From contig NZ_RBEE01000014.1 of the NCBI RefSeq assembly GCF_003725795.1, positions 1 to 64,000 of the forward strand: DNA of 64,000 nt. The letters run 5' to 3'. The translations under genes and the position numbers were made by a program. Below are positions 35,984-44,853 of the stretch, in pieces. Position 1 is the stretch's first letter, and every line of letters starts with the position of its first letter. The notes beneath the pieces were generated by a model. It searched no databases and was not told the DNA's origin. It saw only the letters and a list, made by a program, of their open reading frames with translations. The DNA comes from Pedobacter jejuensis (GTDB lineage: Bacteria > Bacteroidota > Bacteroidia > Sphingobacteriales > Sphingobacteriaceae).

Positions 35984-38104
35984 CTATCTTACAAATGCCA
36001 TGGCAACTCCGCCATCTACATTTAAAACATTTCCTGTTGATTTTTGTAATAATCCGCCCACAAAAGCGAAACATGCATTTGCGATATCATCAGGTAAAAT
36101 AATTTGATTTAATAAAGTACGTTTTGCATAATAAGCAGGCAATTCGGCAACGGTAACGCCATAAGCTTTTGCTCTGCCTTCGGCCCAACCACCAGCCCAA
36201 ATATTGCTGTCGCTGATAACTGCATCGGGATTTACCACGTTTACGCGAATATTATCTACTCCCAATTCGGCGGCATTTAATCTGCTTAAATGTAGCTGAG
36301 CTGCTTTTGCACTTCCATAACCTGCGTTATTTGGACCGCTTACTAATGCATTCTTACTTACAATATTAATGATATCACCACCAATACTTTGCTTTTGCAT
36401 CGTATTTGTTGCAGCCTGGGTAATAAAAAATTGCCCTTTAACTAAAACATCATAAAGCAAATCCCAATCCTGTTCGGTATGGTCGCCAATGGTTTTAGAG
36501 ATTGATAAACCTGCGTTATTTACAACAATATCAATTCCACCAAATGCAAGTGCAGCCGAATCAAAAGCAGCATTAATATCTGCCTGGCTGGTTACATTTA
36601 AAATAGCAGTTGCGTAAGAATCTTTTCCAAACTGAGATTTAAATTCCTCACCAGCAGCTTCTAACCGTTCAGCATTCATGTCATTTAAAATCACCACACC
36701 ACCTTCAGCAACAAATTTCTTTGCAATTGCCTTTCCAATTCCACCGGCACTACCTGTAATTAAAGCAATTTTTCCGGTTAGCGGTTTTGGTTTTGGCATA
36801 CGTTGTAATTTTGCTTCCTCTAACAACCAATATTCAATGTTAAAAGCTTCTTGATGTGGCAGAGAAGTATATTCAGAGATTGCCTCCGCTCCTTTCATTA
36901 CATTAATTGCATTGATATAAAATTCTGCTGCAACTCTTGCGGTTTGCTTATCCTTAGAGAAAGTAAACATTCCGATACCAGGGTACAAAATTACAACCGG
37001 ATTTGTATCACGAATTGCAGGACTATTTGGATGTTTACAGGTTTCATAATAATCTGTGTACATCGCCCGATAATCTTCGAAAGCAGGTTCTAAAGTTTCT
37101 TTTAAAGCTTTCGTATCCGATAAATCAGCATCTGCCGCAAGCGTTAAAACTAACGGACTTATTTTAGTTCTCAAAAAATGATCGGGACAACTTGTTCCCA
37201 TAGGTGCCAATCGTTCTAAATCATTTGAATTGATGAACTCTAAAACACGGGCATCATCGGTAAAATGACCAATCATATGTTGTTTTGAAGAACATAAACC
37301 ACGTAATACTGGTGCTAAAGTAGCAGCCTGATTTTTACGTTTATCCGCCTCGGCACTTTCTATTTTTTGTCCGCCGAACACTAAACCTTTTTTACCATAA
37401 TTCTGCGCTAAATAATCAGAGCAAATTTCGATAACTTCTAAAGTGTTGATATAACTTTCGTAAGCTGTATTGCCCCATGTAAATAAACCATGAGAACCCA
37501 GCATAATACCACGAATACCCGGATTTTCATCTAAGCATTTTTTTAAGGTTAAACCCAATTCAAAACCAGGTTTTTTCCATTCTACCCAACCGATTGTACC
37601 ACCAAATAATTCTTCAGTAATTTTTTTCCCATCTTTTGCTGCTGCAATGGCGATAGCGGCATCAGGATGTAAATGGTCTATATGCGCAAAAGGTAAAAAT
37701 CCGTGTAATGGTGTGTCAATTGATGGTGCCTTTGAACTCAAATCGAAAATACAATGATTAAATAATTCAACCATCTCATCTTCATGTTCTACGCCGCGAT
37801 AAATGTTTTTCAAACTTCTTAATCTATCGACATAAAGCGCAGCCAGACCACTTTTTTTCAATGTACCTAAATCGCCGCCAGAACCTTTAACCCACATTAC
37901 TTCAGTTTCTGAGCCGGTAAGCGGGTCTTTTTCTAATAATTTACATGAAGTATTGCCACCACCGTAATTGGTTAAACGCAAATCGGCACCTAATAAATTT
38001 GAACGGTAAATTAATAATGCTACTTCATCTCCAGCTAATTTAGCAGCTTCTTCTTCATCCCATAAGTAGCTTACGTACTTATAATTTGTTTCTTTAACAG
38101 ACAT
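35984..38104 (-). CDS. rhaEW: Bifunctional rhamnulose-1-phosphate aldolase / lactaldehyde dehydrogenase
   Basis: A 706-residue fusion. The N-terminal class II aldolase region (about 1-430) has GGGNTSCK, the zinc-type H-x-H in HGFLPFAHIDHLHPD and GSHGLFTWG. The C-terminal short-chain dehydrogenase (about 440-706) has TGSAGGIGKAIA, NNAGLS and YGSAK with the catalytic Tyr and Lys intact. This corresponds to the RhaEW arrangement known in Bacteroidota, which cleaves rhamnulose 1-phosphate to DHAP and L-lactaldehyde and oxidises the latter to L-lactate. It follows rhaT by 28 bases. Confidence 0.88.
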   Translation of the reverse strand: MSVKETNYKYVSYLWDEEEAAKLAGDEVALLIYRSNLLGADLRLTNYGGGNTSCKLLEKDPLTGSETEVMWVKGSGGDLGTLKKSGLAALYVDRLRSLKNIYRGVEHEDEMVELFNHCIFDLSSKAPSIDTPLHGFLPFAHIDHLHPDAAIAIAAAKDGKKITEELFGGTIGWVEWKKPGFELGLTLKKCLDENPGIRGIMLGSHGLFTWGNTAYESYINTLEVIEICSDYLAQNYGKKGLVFGGQKIESAEADKRKNQAATLAPVLRGLCSSKQHMIGHFTDDARVLEFINSNDLERLAPMGTSCPDHFLRTKISPLVLTLAADADLSDTKALKETLEPAFEDYRAMYTDYYETCKHPNSPAIRDTNPVVILYPGIGMFTFSKDKQTARVAAEFYINAINVMKGAEAISEYTSLPHQEAFNIEYWLLEEAKLQRMPKPKPLTGKIALITGSAGGIGKAIAKKFVAEGGVVILNDMNAERLEAAGEEFKSQFGKDSYATAILNVTSQADINAAFDSAALAFGGIDIVVNNAGLSISKTIGDHTEQDWDLLYDVLVKGQFFITQAATNTMQKQSIGGDIINIVSKNALVSGPNNAGYGSAKAAQLHLSRLNAAELGVDNIRVNVVNPDAVISDSNIWAGGWAEGRAKAYGVTVAELPAYYAKRTLLNQIILPDDIANACFAFVGGLLQKSTGNVLNVDGGVAMAFVR

Positions 38105-38132
38105 CTATATTGATATTTTATTTTTCTAAAAT

Positions 38133-39224
38133 TTATTTAATTGAATTTCCATAACCTACGATAAGTACAGAAATGATGATGGTTAAAATCCCCACGATAA
38201 CAGTAGTGAATGTTTTTTTGGAAACACCTTTCCATTCTTTTAATATTAAGCCCCAAACGTTAGCGATTAAAATGATAAACGCCATGTGTAAAATCCAGGA
38301 ACTTGCACCATTGCCCATTTTACTTTCGCCCATGCCATAAAAGAAAAACTGCAAGAACCAGGTTGTACCAGCGAGCGCTGAGAAAATATAATTTTTTAAC
38401 AATGGAGTACTTGCCTTTGTGTAATCGCCAAAAGTTTTATTCCTTGCATTTAAAGCCATACACCAGATAAAATTTGTAGTCAAGCCACCCCAAAGTACAA
38501 TAATGTATGTTACATTATTTTGAAAAAGAAAGTTTCCGGTTTCAGCAGGATTTATAGCTTTCCAAACTGCATTTGCCGCATCGGCCATTGGTTTACCCGC
38601 CTCAATACCAAAGTTAAAACAAGCGCTTAATACTCCCGAAACAATGCCAACAAATAAGCCCAAACCAAATTTAAACTCAGTTTTAACTTCCATTCCATGC
38701 GGGTCGGTAACATCTGTTTTAATTTCTTTTTCTTTCATCATCCCCGCTTTGCCGCAAATTATAATACCCAAAACGCAGACTAACAAGCCGAGGAGAACCA
38801 TTCTTCCCCAATCTGTTGTGATAAACATTGTAAAAGTGTCTTTACCGGCCTGAGGGAAGAAATCAAAATAAATGGATGGCAAAATTGAACCAAGCACCAT
38901 GCAAAGGCCCAAAATAATACTACTGCCTAATGAAACACCTAAATAACGGACGCCTAAACCATAAGTTAAACCGCCAATACCCCATAAAATACCGAAGAAG
39001 TAGGTTAACCACAAAATACTACCACTTGTACCAGATATAATTGCTGTAAAATTTGGTACGGTTAGAAATGCTGCAAGAGGCGGAACAATTAACCAGGAAA
39101 ATATGCCACCAACAATCCAATAGCTTTCCCAGGCCCAGCCTTTTACTTTTTTATACGGAATGTAGAAACTCCCGGAAGCAAAACCTCCGATAAAATGAAA
39201 AATTACGCCTAAAATTGCTTGCAT
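38133..39224 (-). CDS. rhaT: L-rhamnose/proton symporter
   Basis: A 363-residue protein with ten hydrophobic segments, matching RhaT of the drug/metabolite transporter superfamily: GGFASGSFYIPYKKVKGWAWESYW at the start and GLTYGLGVRYLGVSLGSSIILG in the middle. It imports L-rhamnose across the inner membrane. First gene of the minus-strand rhamnose operon, divergent from the GntR regulator; its start is 118 bases from that gene's probable start. Confidence 0.92.
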   Translation of the reverse strand: MQAILGVIFHFIGGFASGSFYIPYKKVKGWAWESYWIVGGIFSWLIVPPLAAFLTVPNFTAIISGTSGSILWLTYFFGILWGIGGLTYGLGVRYLGVSLGSSIILGLCMVLGSILPSIYFDFFPQAGKDTFTMFITTDWGRMVLLGLLVCVLGIIICGKAGMMKEKEIKTDVTDPHGMEVKTEFKFGLGLFVGIVSGVLSACFNFGIEAGKPMADAANAVWKAINPAETGNFLFQNNVTYIIVLWGGLTTNFIWCMALNARNKTFGDYTKASTPLLKNYIFSALAGTTWFLQFFFYGMGESKMGNGASSWILHMAFIILIANVWGLILKEWKGVSKKTFTTVIVGILTIIISVLIVGYGNSIK

Positions 39225-39264
39225 ACTATTGGTTTTATATTTGGTTTTCGAATGTAGAAATTGA

Positions 39265-39302
39265 AATAAACTTAACTGTTATGTACTGTCATGCTGTTAA
39301 GC
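39265..39302. promoter_or_regulatory. Operator candidate for the rhamnose GntR regulator
   Basis: In the divergent rhaT-regulator spacer there is a CTTAAC (from about 39271)/GTTAAG (39294-39300) inverted pair enclosing repeated CTGTTATG, CTGTCATG and CTGTTAAG words. The spacing and position, just before a TATATTTG box, suit a dimeric GntR operator that could control both directions. No experimental motif is known to me. Confidence 0.35.
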
Positions 39303-39314
39303 ATTGCGTTTTGT

Positions 39315-39322
39315 TATATTTG
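39315..39322 (+). promoter_or_regulatory. -7 box of the GntR regulator gene
   Basis: TATATTTG matches TAnnTTTG. Since it lies after the TTG at 39304, it argues for a later start of translation, for example TTG 39343, with a leader of about 14 bases. Confidence 0.5.
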
Positions 39323-39342
39323 ATGAAAATAATTCCTTCGTT

Positions 39343-40374
39343 TTGAAATCAGAAGATTTAATTAGCCATATTATTATTGATGAATATTCTGCTACACCAA
39401 AGTATAAGCAACTGGTTAATACAATTTTATACGCAATAGAAACTGGAAAAATAACGCAAGGCAATATGCTGCCGTCCATAAACGAACTCAGTTTTGTTTT
39501 AGAAATATCGAGAGATACAGCAGAAAAGGGCTATCGTAGATTGAGAAAACTAGGTGTTATAGAATCTATCCCCGGAAAAGGGTATTTTGTTATAAATACC
39601 GATTTTTCCAGAAAGCTTAAAATTTGTTTGTTGTTTAACAAACTTAGTACGCATAAAAAAATTATTTACGATTCGTTCACCAAAGCCATTGGAGAGCAGG
39701 CAGCAATTGATCTATACATTTACAATAATGATTTTTCGCTTTTTAAAAGCTTGCTAAACAACAAAAAAGAAGGCTATACACATTACGTAATCATTCCTCA
39801 TTTTAACGAAGGAGACGAAAAAGCACAGGATATTATCAATGCAATACCAAGAGAAAAACTTGTCATTTTAGATAAACTTTTGCCTGGAATTACGGATGAT
39901 TACGCAGCAGTTTATGAAAATTTTGCCCAAGATATTTACAGTGCTTTAGAACAGGCACTTGTACCACTTTCGAAGTATAATACTTTAAAAATCCTCTTCC
40001 CAAAAAACACATATTTCCCAAAAGAAATTTTAGATGGTTTTTATAAATTTTGTCAGCAATATGCTTTCAATCATAAGGTTGTAGATAATATTTTAGTTGA
40101 AGAAATTAACAAAGGCGAAGTTTATATTAGTTTAATGGAGGATGATTTGGTAACGCTTATTGAACGCCTACTTGCACTCGAGATGGAAGTTGGTAAGGAT
40201 GTTGGCGTAATTTCATACAATGAAATACCTTTGAAAAGAATTATTTTGAACGGCATTACAACCATTTCTACAGACTTTGCAATGCTTGGAACGGAAGCCG
40301 CAAATTGTATTTTAAATAATATCAGGGAAAAGATTCATGTTCCATTTTACTTGAATTTGAGAAAATCGTTGTAA
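39343..40374 (+). CDS. GntR-family transcriptional regulator of the rhamnose operon
   Basis: A winged-helix GntR regulator of about 343 residues. The DNA-binding domain begins near YKQLVNTILYAIETGKI and includes TQGNMLPSINELSFVLEISRDTAEKGYRRLRKLGVIES split over the helix-turn-helix; the rest resembles a sugar-binding LacI-like domain (SYNEIPLKRIILNGITTIS). No in-frame ATG exists near the beginning; TTG 39343 is chosen because a promoter box overlaps the earlier TTG at 39304. Its divergent position to rhaT suggests it controls rhamnose genes in response to a rhamnose intermediate. The effector is unknown. Confidence 0.82.
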   Translation: MKSEDLISHIIIDEYSATPKYKQLVNTILYAIETGKITQGNMLPSINELSFVLEISRDTAEKGYRRLRKLGVIESIPGKGYFVINTDFSRKLKICLLFNKLSTHKKIIYDSFTKAIGEQAAIDLYIYNNDFSLFKSLLNNKKEGYTHYVIIPHFNEGDEKAQDIINAIPREKLVILDKLLPGITDDYAAVYENFAQDIYSALEQALVPLSKYNTLKILFPKNTYFPKEILDGFYKFCQQYAFNHKVVDNILVEEINKGEVYISLMEDDLVTLIERLLALEMEVGKDVGVISYNEIPLKRIILNGITTISTDFAMLGTEAANCILNNIREKIHVPFYLNLRKSL

Positions 40375-40596
40375 AATTTTAGCCACAGATAAAAAGTGAT
40401 TCTTGGTAGTTATTTTATTTGCACCACATCTGCGAAAATCTGTGAGCCCTGCGGGAATAAAATAACCTAAAACCTCTCGCTGATCTATGCAGATTACAAT
40501 TTAAAATATTCCACTCGAAAAATCGAGAAATAAATAACTCATTCAAACATAATATAGATATAATCTCCACAAAAATTTTTTAATTCAAATAAATAA

Positions 40597-40620
40597 ACGT
40601 TAATTAGACATTTATTTATT
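40597..40620 (+). promoter_or_regulatory. AraR operator candidate upstream of araB
   Basis: ACGTTAATT (40597-40605) followed by an ATTTATTTATT tract (40610-40620), 4-27 bases before the araB start. ACGTTAATT recurs on the minus strand upstream of galM (55034-55042), again beside ATTTATTTATT-like sequence. The pair suggests a shared operator for the Nudix-type AraR encoded at 55803. Confidence 0.4.
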
Positions 40621-40623
40621 GTT

Positions 40624-42324
40624 ATGAGCACAGCAAATTATGTAATCGGAGTAGATTACGGGACAGATTCTGTCCGTTCCGTTCTGGTTGATACCGCAGA
40701 TGGAAAGGAAATTTCCTCTTCAGTTTTTCTTTATCCGCGATGGCAAAAGGGTTTATATTGTAAGCCATCCCAAAATCAATTCAGGCAACATCCTTTAGAT
40801 TACGTTGAAGGCTTAACACATACCATTAAAGAATGTATTGCAAAAGCTGGAGGTGAAAATATCGCAGCCTTTGTAAAGGGAATTTCAGTGGATACAACTG
40901 GATCAAGTCCCGTGGCTGTTGACGAAACAGGAACACCACTAGCTTTAAAACCCGAATTTGCTGAAAATCCAAATGCAATGTTTGTGCTTTGGAAAGATCA
41001 TACCGCTGTAAAAGAAGCAGCAGAAATTAACAATCACGCTACAAAATTTCCAATTAACTACCTAAAATATGTTGGCGGCATTTATTCTTCAGAATGGTTT
41101 TGGTCTAAATTATTGCGCACTTTAAGGGTCGATGCACAGGTAAGAAAAAACACCGTTTCCTGGGTTGAACATTGCGATTGGATTCCATTTTTATTAAGCG
41201 GACAATCTGATATCAAGGATATGAAACGCAGTCGCTGTGCAGCAGGACATAAAGCGCTTTGGGCTGAAGAATTTGATGGTTTACCCCCTGAAGAGTTTTT
41301 TGCAACGTTAGACCCACTATTGAAAGGTTTCAGAGCCTCGTTATTTAATGATACCTACACATCAGATGTATCAGCAGGAAATTTAAGTTCAGAATGGGCA
41401 GAAAAATTAGGCTTAAGTACCGATGTAGTTATAGGTGTTGGAGCTTTCGACGCACACATGGGTGCAGTTGGCGGACAAATTGAACCATATTATTTAAGTA
41501 AAGTAATGGGAACCAGCACTTGTGATATTCTGGTTGCGCCAAATAAAGATATTGAAGGCAAACTGGTTAACGGAATTTGCGGTCAGGTAAACGGTTCGGT
41601 TATTCCGGGTATGGCAGGTTTAGAAGCTGGTCAATCGGCCTTTGGCGATGTTTATGCCTGGTTTAAAAATTTAATAAGCTGGCCTATAAATAATTTACTG
41701 TCCGAATCTACATTAATTGATGAGCATACTGCCCTAGCTTTAAAAGAAGAACTAGAAAAGAAGATAATTGCGAATTTAAGTAAACAAGCCTCAGAATTAC
41801 CTATTGATGATTACCCGGAATTAGCATTAGATTGGTTAAACGGACGACGAACTCCAGATGCCAATCAAGAGTTAAAAGGTGCAATAACAGGTTTGAGTTT
41901 AGGAACCGATGCACCAAGATTTTTCCGAGCTTTGGCTGCTGCCACCTGTTTCGGTGCAAAAAGCATTGTTGATAGATTTGAAGACCAGGGTGTACCTGTA
42001 AAAGGAATTATTGGAATTGGTGGTGTAGCTAAGAAATCGGCTTATATTATGCAAATGATGGCCGATGTTCTAGAAATGCCAATTCGCATTCACCGTTTTG
42101 AGCATACCTGCGCTTTAGGTGCTGCAATGTTTGCAGCAGTTGCAGCAGGCATTTACCCAGATATAGAAACTGCCATGGCAGCCATGGGAACTGGTTTTGA
42201 AAAAGAATACCATCCTCAGATTCAAAATACGAAAATTTATCGCCAGCATTACCAACAGTATTTAGGCTTAGGGCGATATATTGAAAAATACAATAAAAAA
42301 GATGTAAAACCGTACCTATCATGA
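40624..42324 (+). CDS. araB: Ribulokinase
   Basis: A 566-residue FGGY kinase phosphorylating L-ribulose. YVIGVDYGTDSVRSVLVD is the N-terminal phosphate loop, GVGAFDAHMGAVGG holds the catalytic Asp, and GIIGIGGVAKKSAYIMQM is the ATP-side motif. The length and the MDM.. and GTSTCDILV blocks are those of AraB. It is first in the araBD pair; araD overlaps its end by 4 nt (ATGA). A candidate operator is at 40597-40620. Confidence 0.95.
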   Translation: MSTANYVIGVDYGTDSVRSVLVDTADGKEISSSVFLYPRWQKGLYCKPSQNQFRQHPLDYVEGLTHTIKECIAKAGGENIAAFVKGISVDTTGSSPVAVDETGTPLALKPEFAENPNAMFVLWKDHTAVKEAAEINNHATKFPINYLKYVGGIYSSEWFWSKLLRTLRVDAQVRKNTVSWVEHCDWIPFLLSGQSDIKDMKRSRCAAGHKALWAEEFDGLPPEEFFATLDPLLKGFRASLFNDTYTSDVSAGNLSSEWAEKLGLSTDVVIGVGAFDAHMGAVGGQIEPYYLSKVMGTSTCDILVAPNKDIEGKLVNGICGQVNGSVIPGMAGLEAGQSAFGDVYAWFKNLISWPINNLLSESTLIDEHTALALKEELEKKIIANLSKQASELPIDDYPELALDWLNGRRTPDANQELKGAITGLSLGTDAPRFFRALAAATCFGAKSIVDRFEDQGVPVKGIIGIGGVAKKSAYIMQMMADVLEMPIRIHRFEHTCALGAAMFAAVAAGIYPDIETAMAAMGTGFEKEYHPQIQNTKIYRQHYQQYLGLGRYIEKYNKKDVKPYLS

Positions 42325-43019
42325 GCAACTATCAAGATATAAAAGAGCAGGCTTATGCAGCAAATATGCAATTGCCAAAACTAGGTTTGGTGCTTTTTAC
42401 ATTTGGTAATGTTAGTGCTGCCGATAGAAACAAAGGCGTTTTTGCAATAAAACCTAGCGGTGTGCCTTATGAGGATTTATCTGTAGAAAAAATGGTAATT
42501 GTTGATTTTGACGGAAATACTGTTGAAGGAAATTTACGTCCATCATCTGATACCAAAACCCACGCTGTTCTTTACAAACATTGGGAAAATATTGGAGGCA
42601 TTGTACATACACATTCTACTTATGGCACAGCCTGGGCACAAGCACAAAGGGCAATTCCTATTTTCGGCACCACCCATGCCGACCATTTAACGGTTGATAT
42701 TCCTTGCGCTCCGCCAATGGATGATGAAATGATTAAAGGGAATTACGAGTATGAAACGGGCTTCCAAATCATGAATCATTTTGAAGGTTTGGGACTGAGC
42801 TATGAAGAAGTCGAAATGATTTTAGTTGGTAATCATGCTCCTTTTACCTGGGGTAAAACAGCTGAAAAAGCTGTTTACAATAGCGCTGTACTAGAAGCTG
42901 TTGCAAAAATGGCCATACTTACCGAGCAAATAAATGCAACTGCACCGAGATTAAAAGACTCACTAATTAAAAAACATTACGAGCGTAAACATGGTGATGG
43001 AGCTTATTACGGGCAATAG
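42321..43019 (+). CDS. araD: L-ribulose-5-phosphate 4-epimerase
   Basis: A 232-residue class II aldolase-fold epimerase that converts L-ribulose 5-phosphate to D-xylulose 5-phosphate. FGNVSAADR and KPSGVPYEDL bind the substrate phosphate, and the zinc ligands are in HTHSTYGTAWAQ and THADHL with a later His in GNHAPFTWG. It overlaps araB by 4 nt. The following 322 bases before araA contain a repeat element. Confidence 0.95.
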   Translation: MSNYQDIKEQAYAANMQLPKLGLVLFTFGNVSAADRNKGVFAIKPSGVPYEDLSVEKMVIVDFDGNTVEGNLRPSSDTKTHAVLYKHWENIGGIVHTHSTYGTAWAQAQRAIPIFGTTHADHLTVDIPCAPPMDDEMIKGNYEYETGFQIMNHFEGLGLSYEEVEMILVGNHAPFTWGKTAEKAVYNSAVLEAVAKMAILTEQINATAPRLKDSLIKKHYERKHGDGAYYGQ

Positions 43020-43079
43020 GTTTAGCATAATGATGAAGGAGCAAGGATAAAAGAGCATCTTAAAAAGATTATAAAAAAT

Positions 43080-43305
43080 ATTTGTAAAGCAATTGCAGTA
43101 TTGCTTCAGTTACCATAGCCCCGCCATTCGCTATAGCTCCGATAGAAAAAATCGGAGGCTGTCGCTGCTGTCGGGTTTAAGTTTGAAAGGCTTACCTAAG
43201 TAAAATAAACCTGATTGGAGTGAACATCCCGATTTTTCATCGGGATAAAACGGAAAGCAGGACTATCGGAACCGATAAAAGCCGAAGCCTGCTTTTCAAA
43301 TAAAG
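43080..43305. repeat. Dispersed palindromic repeat element between araD and araA
   Basis: A gene-free stretch with nested inverted repeats: CTCCGAT/ATCGGAG near 43138-43156, ATCCCGAT (43226-43233) with ATCGGGAT (43239-43246), and GAAAGCAGG (43253-43261) with CCTGCTTTTC (43288-43297) enclosing TATCGG/CCGATA. The layout looks like a repetitive extragenic element seen in Sphingobacteriaceae; it may form stable RNA structures inside the ara operon. Copy number elsewhere cannot be assessed. Confidence 0.5.
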
Positions 43306-43341
43306 AAAAAGAAAAAATAATTAATTTCTAACCATAATAAA

Positions 43342-44832
43342 ATGATTGATTTAAAAAAATTACAGGTTTGGTTTATTACAGGTACCCAAGATTTGTACGG
43401 AGAAGAAACCTTAAAACAAGTTGCAATACACGCAGAAGAAGTTGCAAAATCGTTAAATAACAATGAGAAAATTTCTGTTTCTGTTGTATTTAAGCCTATT
43501 GTAAAAAATACAGATGAAATTTTTGAAACCTTACAAAGCGCAAATACAGATAAGAATTGTATTGGCGTTGTAACCTGGATGCACACTTTCTCTCCTGCTA
43601 AAATGTGGATAAGAGGTTTAAATGTGTTACAAAAACCTCTGCTTCATTTACATACACAATTTAATCGTGATATACCGTGGAATACCATTGATATGGATTT
43701 TATGAATCTGAACCAAAGTGCACACGGCGATAGAGAATTTGGCTTTATGGTTACACGCATGAGAAAGGATAGAAAAGTTGTTGTTGGCCATTGGGAGGAT
43801 GAAGAGGTTGCATCTCAAATTGATACATGGTGCCGTGCTGCAGCTGGCTGGCATGATTGGCAAGGCGCTAAGTTTGTGCGTTTTGGGGATAACATGCGCT
43901 ATGTTGCCGTTACTGATGGCGATAAAGTAGAAGCTGAAATGAAGTTTGGTTTTTCTGTAAACACTTATGGCATTGGCGATTTGGTAGCGATAATTAATCA
44001 AATAGATGAAGAAGCGATTCAGAATTTATTAAAAGAATATGAAGAAACTTATGAAATCGCCGACGATTTAAAAGCTGGTGGCGCTAGACATTCTTCTGTT
44101 TACGAAGCCGCTAAAATTGAATTGGGTTTAAGAAAGTTTTTAGAAGATGGTAATTTCAAAGGCTTCTCAGATACGTTTGAGGACTTACATGGAATGATTC
44201 AATTACCTGGAATCGCAGCACAACGTTTAATGGCCGATGGCTACGGTTTCGCTGGTGAAGGTGATTGGAAAACAGCTGCTTTGGTGCGTGCTTGCAAAGT
44301 TATGGGTGCAGGTTTAGCTGGCGGAAATGCATTTATGGAAGATTATACCTACCATTTCGACCCGGCAAATTCGATGGTTTTAGGCTCACACATGCTCGAG
44401 GTTGATGCTTCATTAGCAAAAGGAAAAGCAAGTCTAGAAGTTCATCCATTAGGAATTGGCGGCAAAGCAGACCCAGCCCGTTTGGTTTTTAATGTTGCGG
44501 GTGGCGATGCATTAAATGCATCTTTGATTGATATGGGCAATCGTTTCCGTCTGTTAGTCAACGAAGTAAAAGCAGTAGAAGCTGAATACGATTTACCTAA
44601 CTTACCAGTTGCGAGAGTGCTTTGGAAACCACTTCCTGATATGAAAACGGGTTGTGCTGCATGGATTTATGCCGGTGGTGCACATCACACTGCTTACAGC
44701 CAAAATTTAACTACAGAACATCTATCTGATTTTGCAAATATTGCAGGCATTGAGTATATTAATATTGGCGAAGACACAAAAATTAATCAATTTAGAAACG
44801 AACTTCAGTGGAACGATAACTTCTATAAATAA
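43342..44832 (+). CDS. araA: L-arabinose isomerase
   Basis: A 496-residue enzyme that converts L-arabinose to L-ribulose. The N-terminal [19 protein letters not shown] is diagnostic; [28 protein letters not shown] and the late His-containing [10 protein letters not shown] supply metal and substrate contacts. Length is normal. The sodium symporter follows 21 bases later, so they are co-transcribed; a repeat element separates it from araD. Confidence 0.96.
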   Translation: MIDLKKLQVWFITGTQDLYGEETLKQVAIHAEEVAKSLNNNEKISVSVVFKPIVKNTDEIFETLQSANTDKNCIGVVTWMHTFSPAKMWIRGLNVLQKPLLHLHTQFNRDIPWNTIDMDFMNLNQSAHGDREFGFMVTRMRKDRKVVVGHWEDEEVASQIDTWCRAAAGWHDWQGAKFVRFGDNMRYVAVTDGDKVEAEMKFGFSVNTYGIGDLVAIINQIDEEAIQNLLKEYEETYEIADDLKAGGARHSSVYEAAKIELGLRKFLEDGNFKGFSDTFEDLHGMIQLPGIAAQRLMADGYGFAGEGDWKTAALVRACKVMGAGLAGGNAFMEDYTYHFDPANSMVLGSHMLEVDASLAKGKASLEVHPLGIGGKADPARLVFNVAGGDALNASLIDMGNRFRLLVNEVKAVEAEYDLPNLPVARVLWKPLPDMKTGCAAWIYAGGAHHTAYSQNLTTEHLSDFANIAGIEYINIGEDTKINQFRNELQWNDNFYK

Positions 44833-44853
44833 CTAACCAAATAAACCCGAATT

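Noticed and set aside
43296-44001. Minus-strand frames opposite araA
   Set aside because: Shadow frames of the conserved isomerase.
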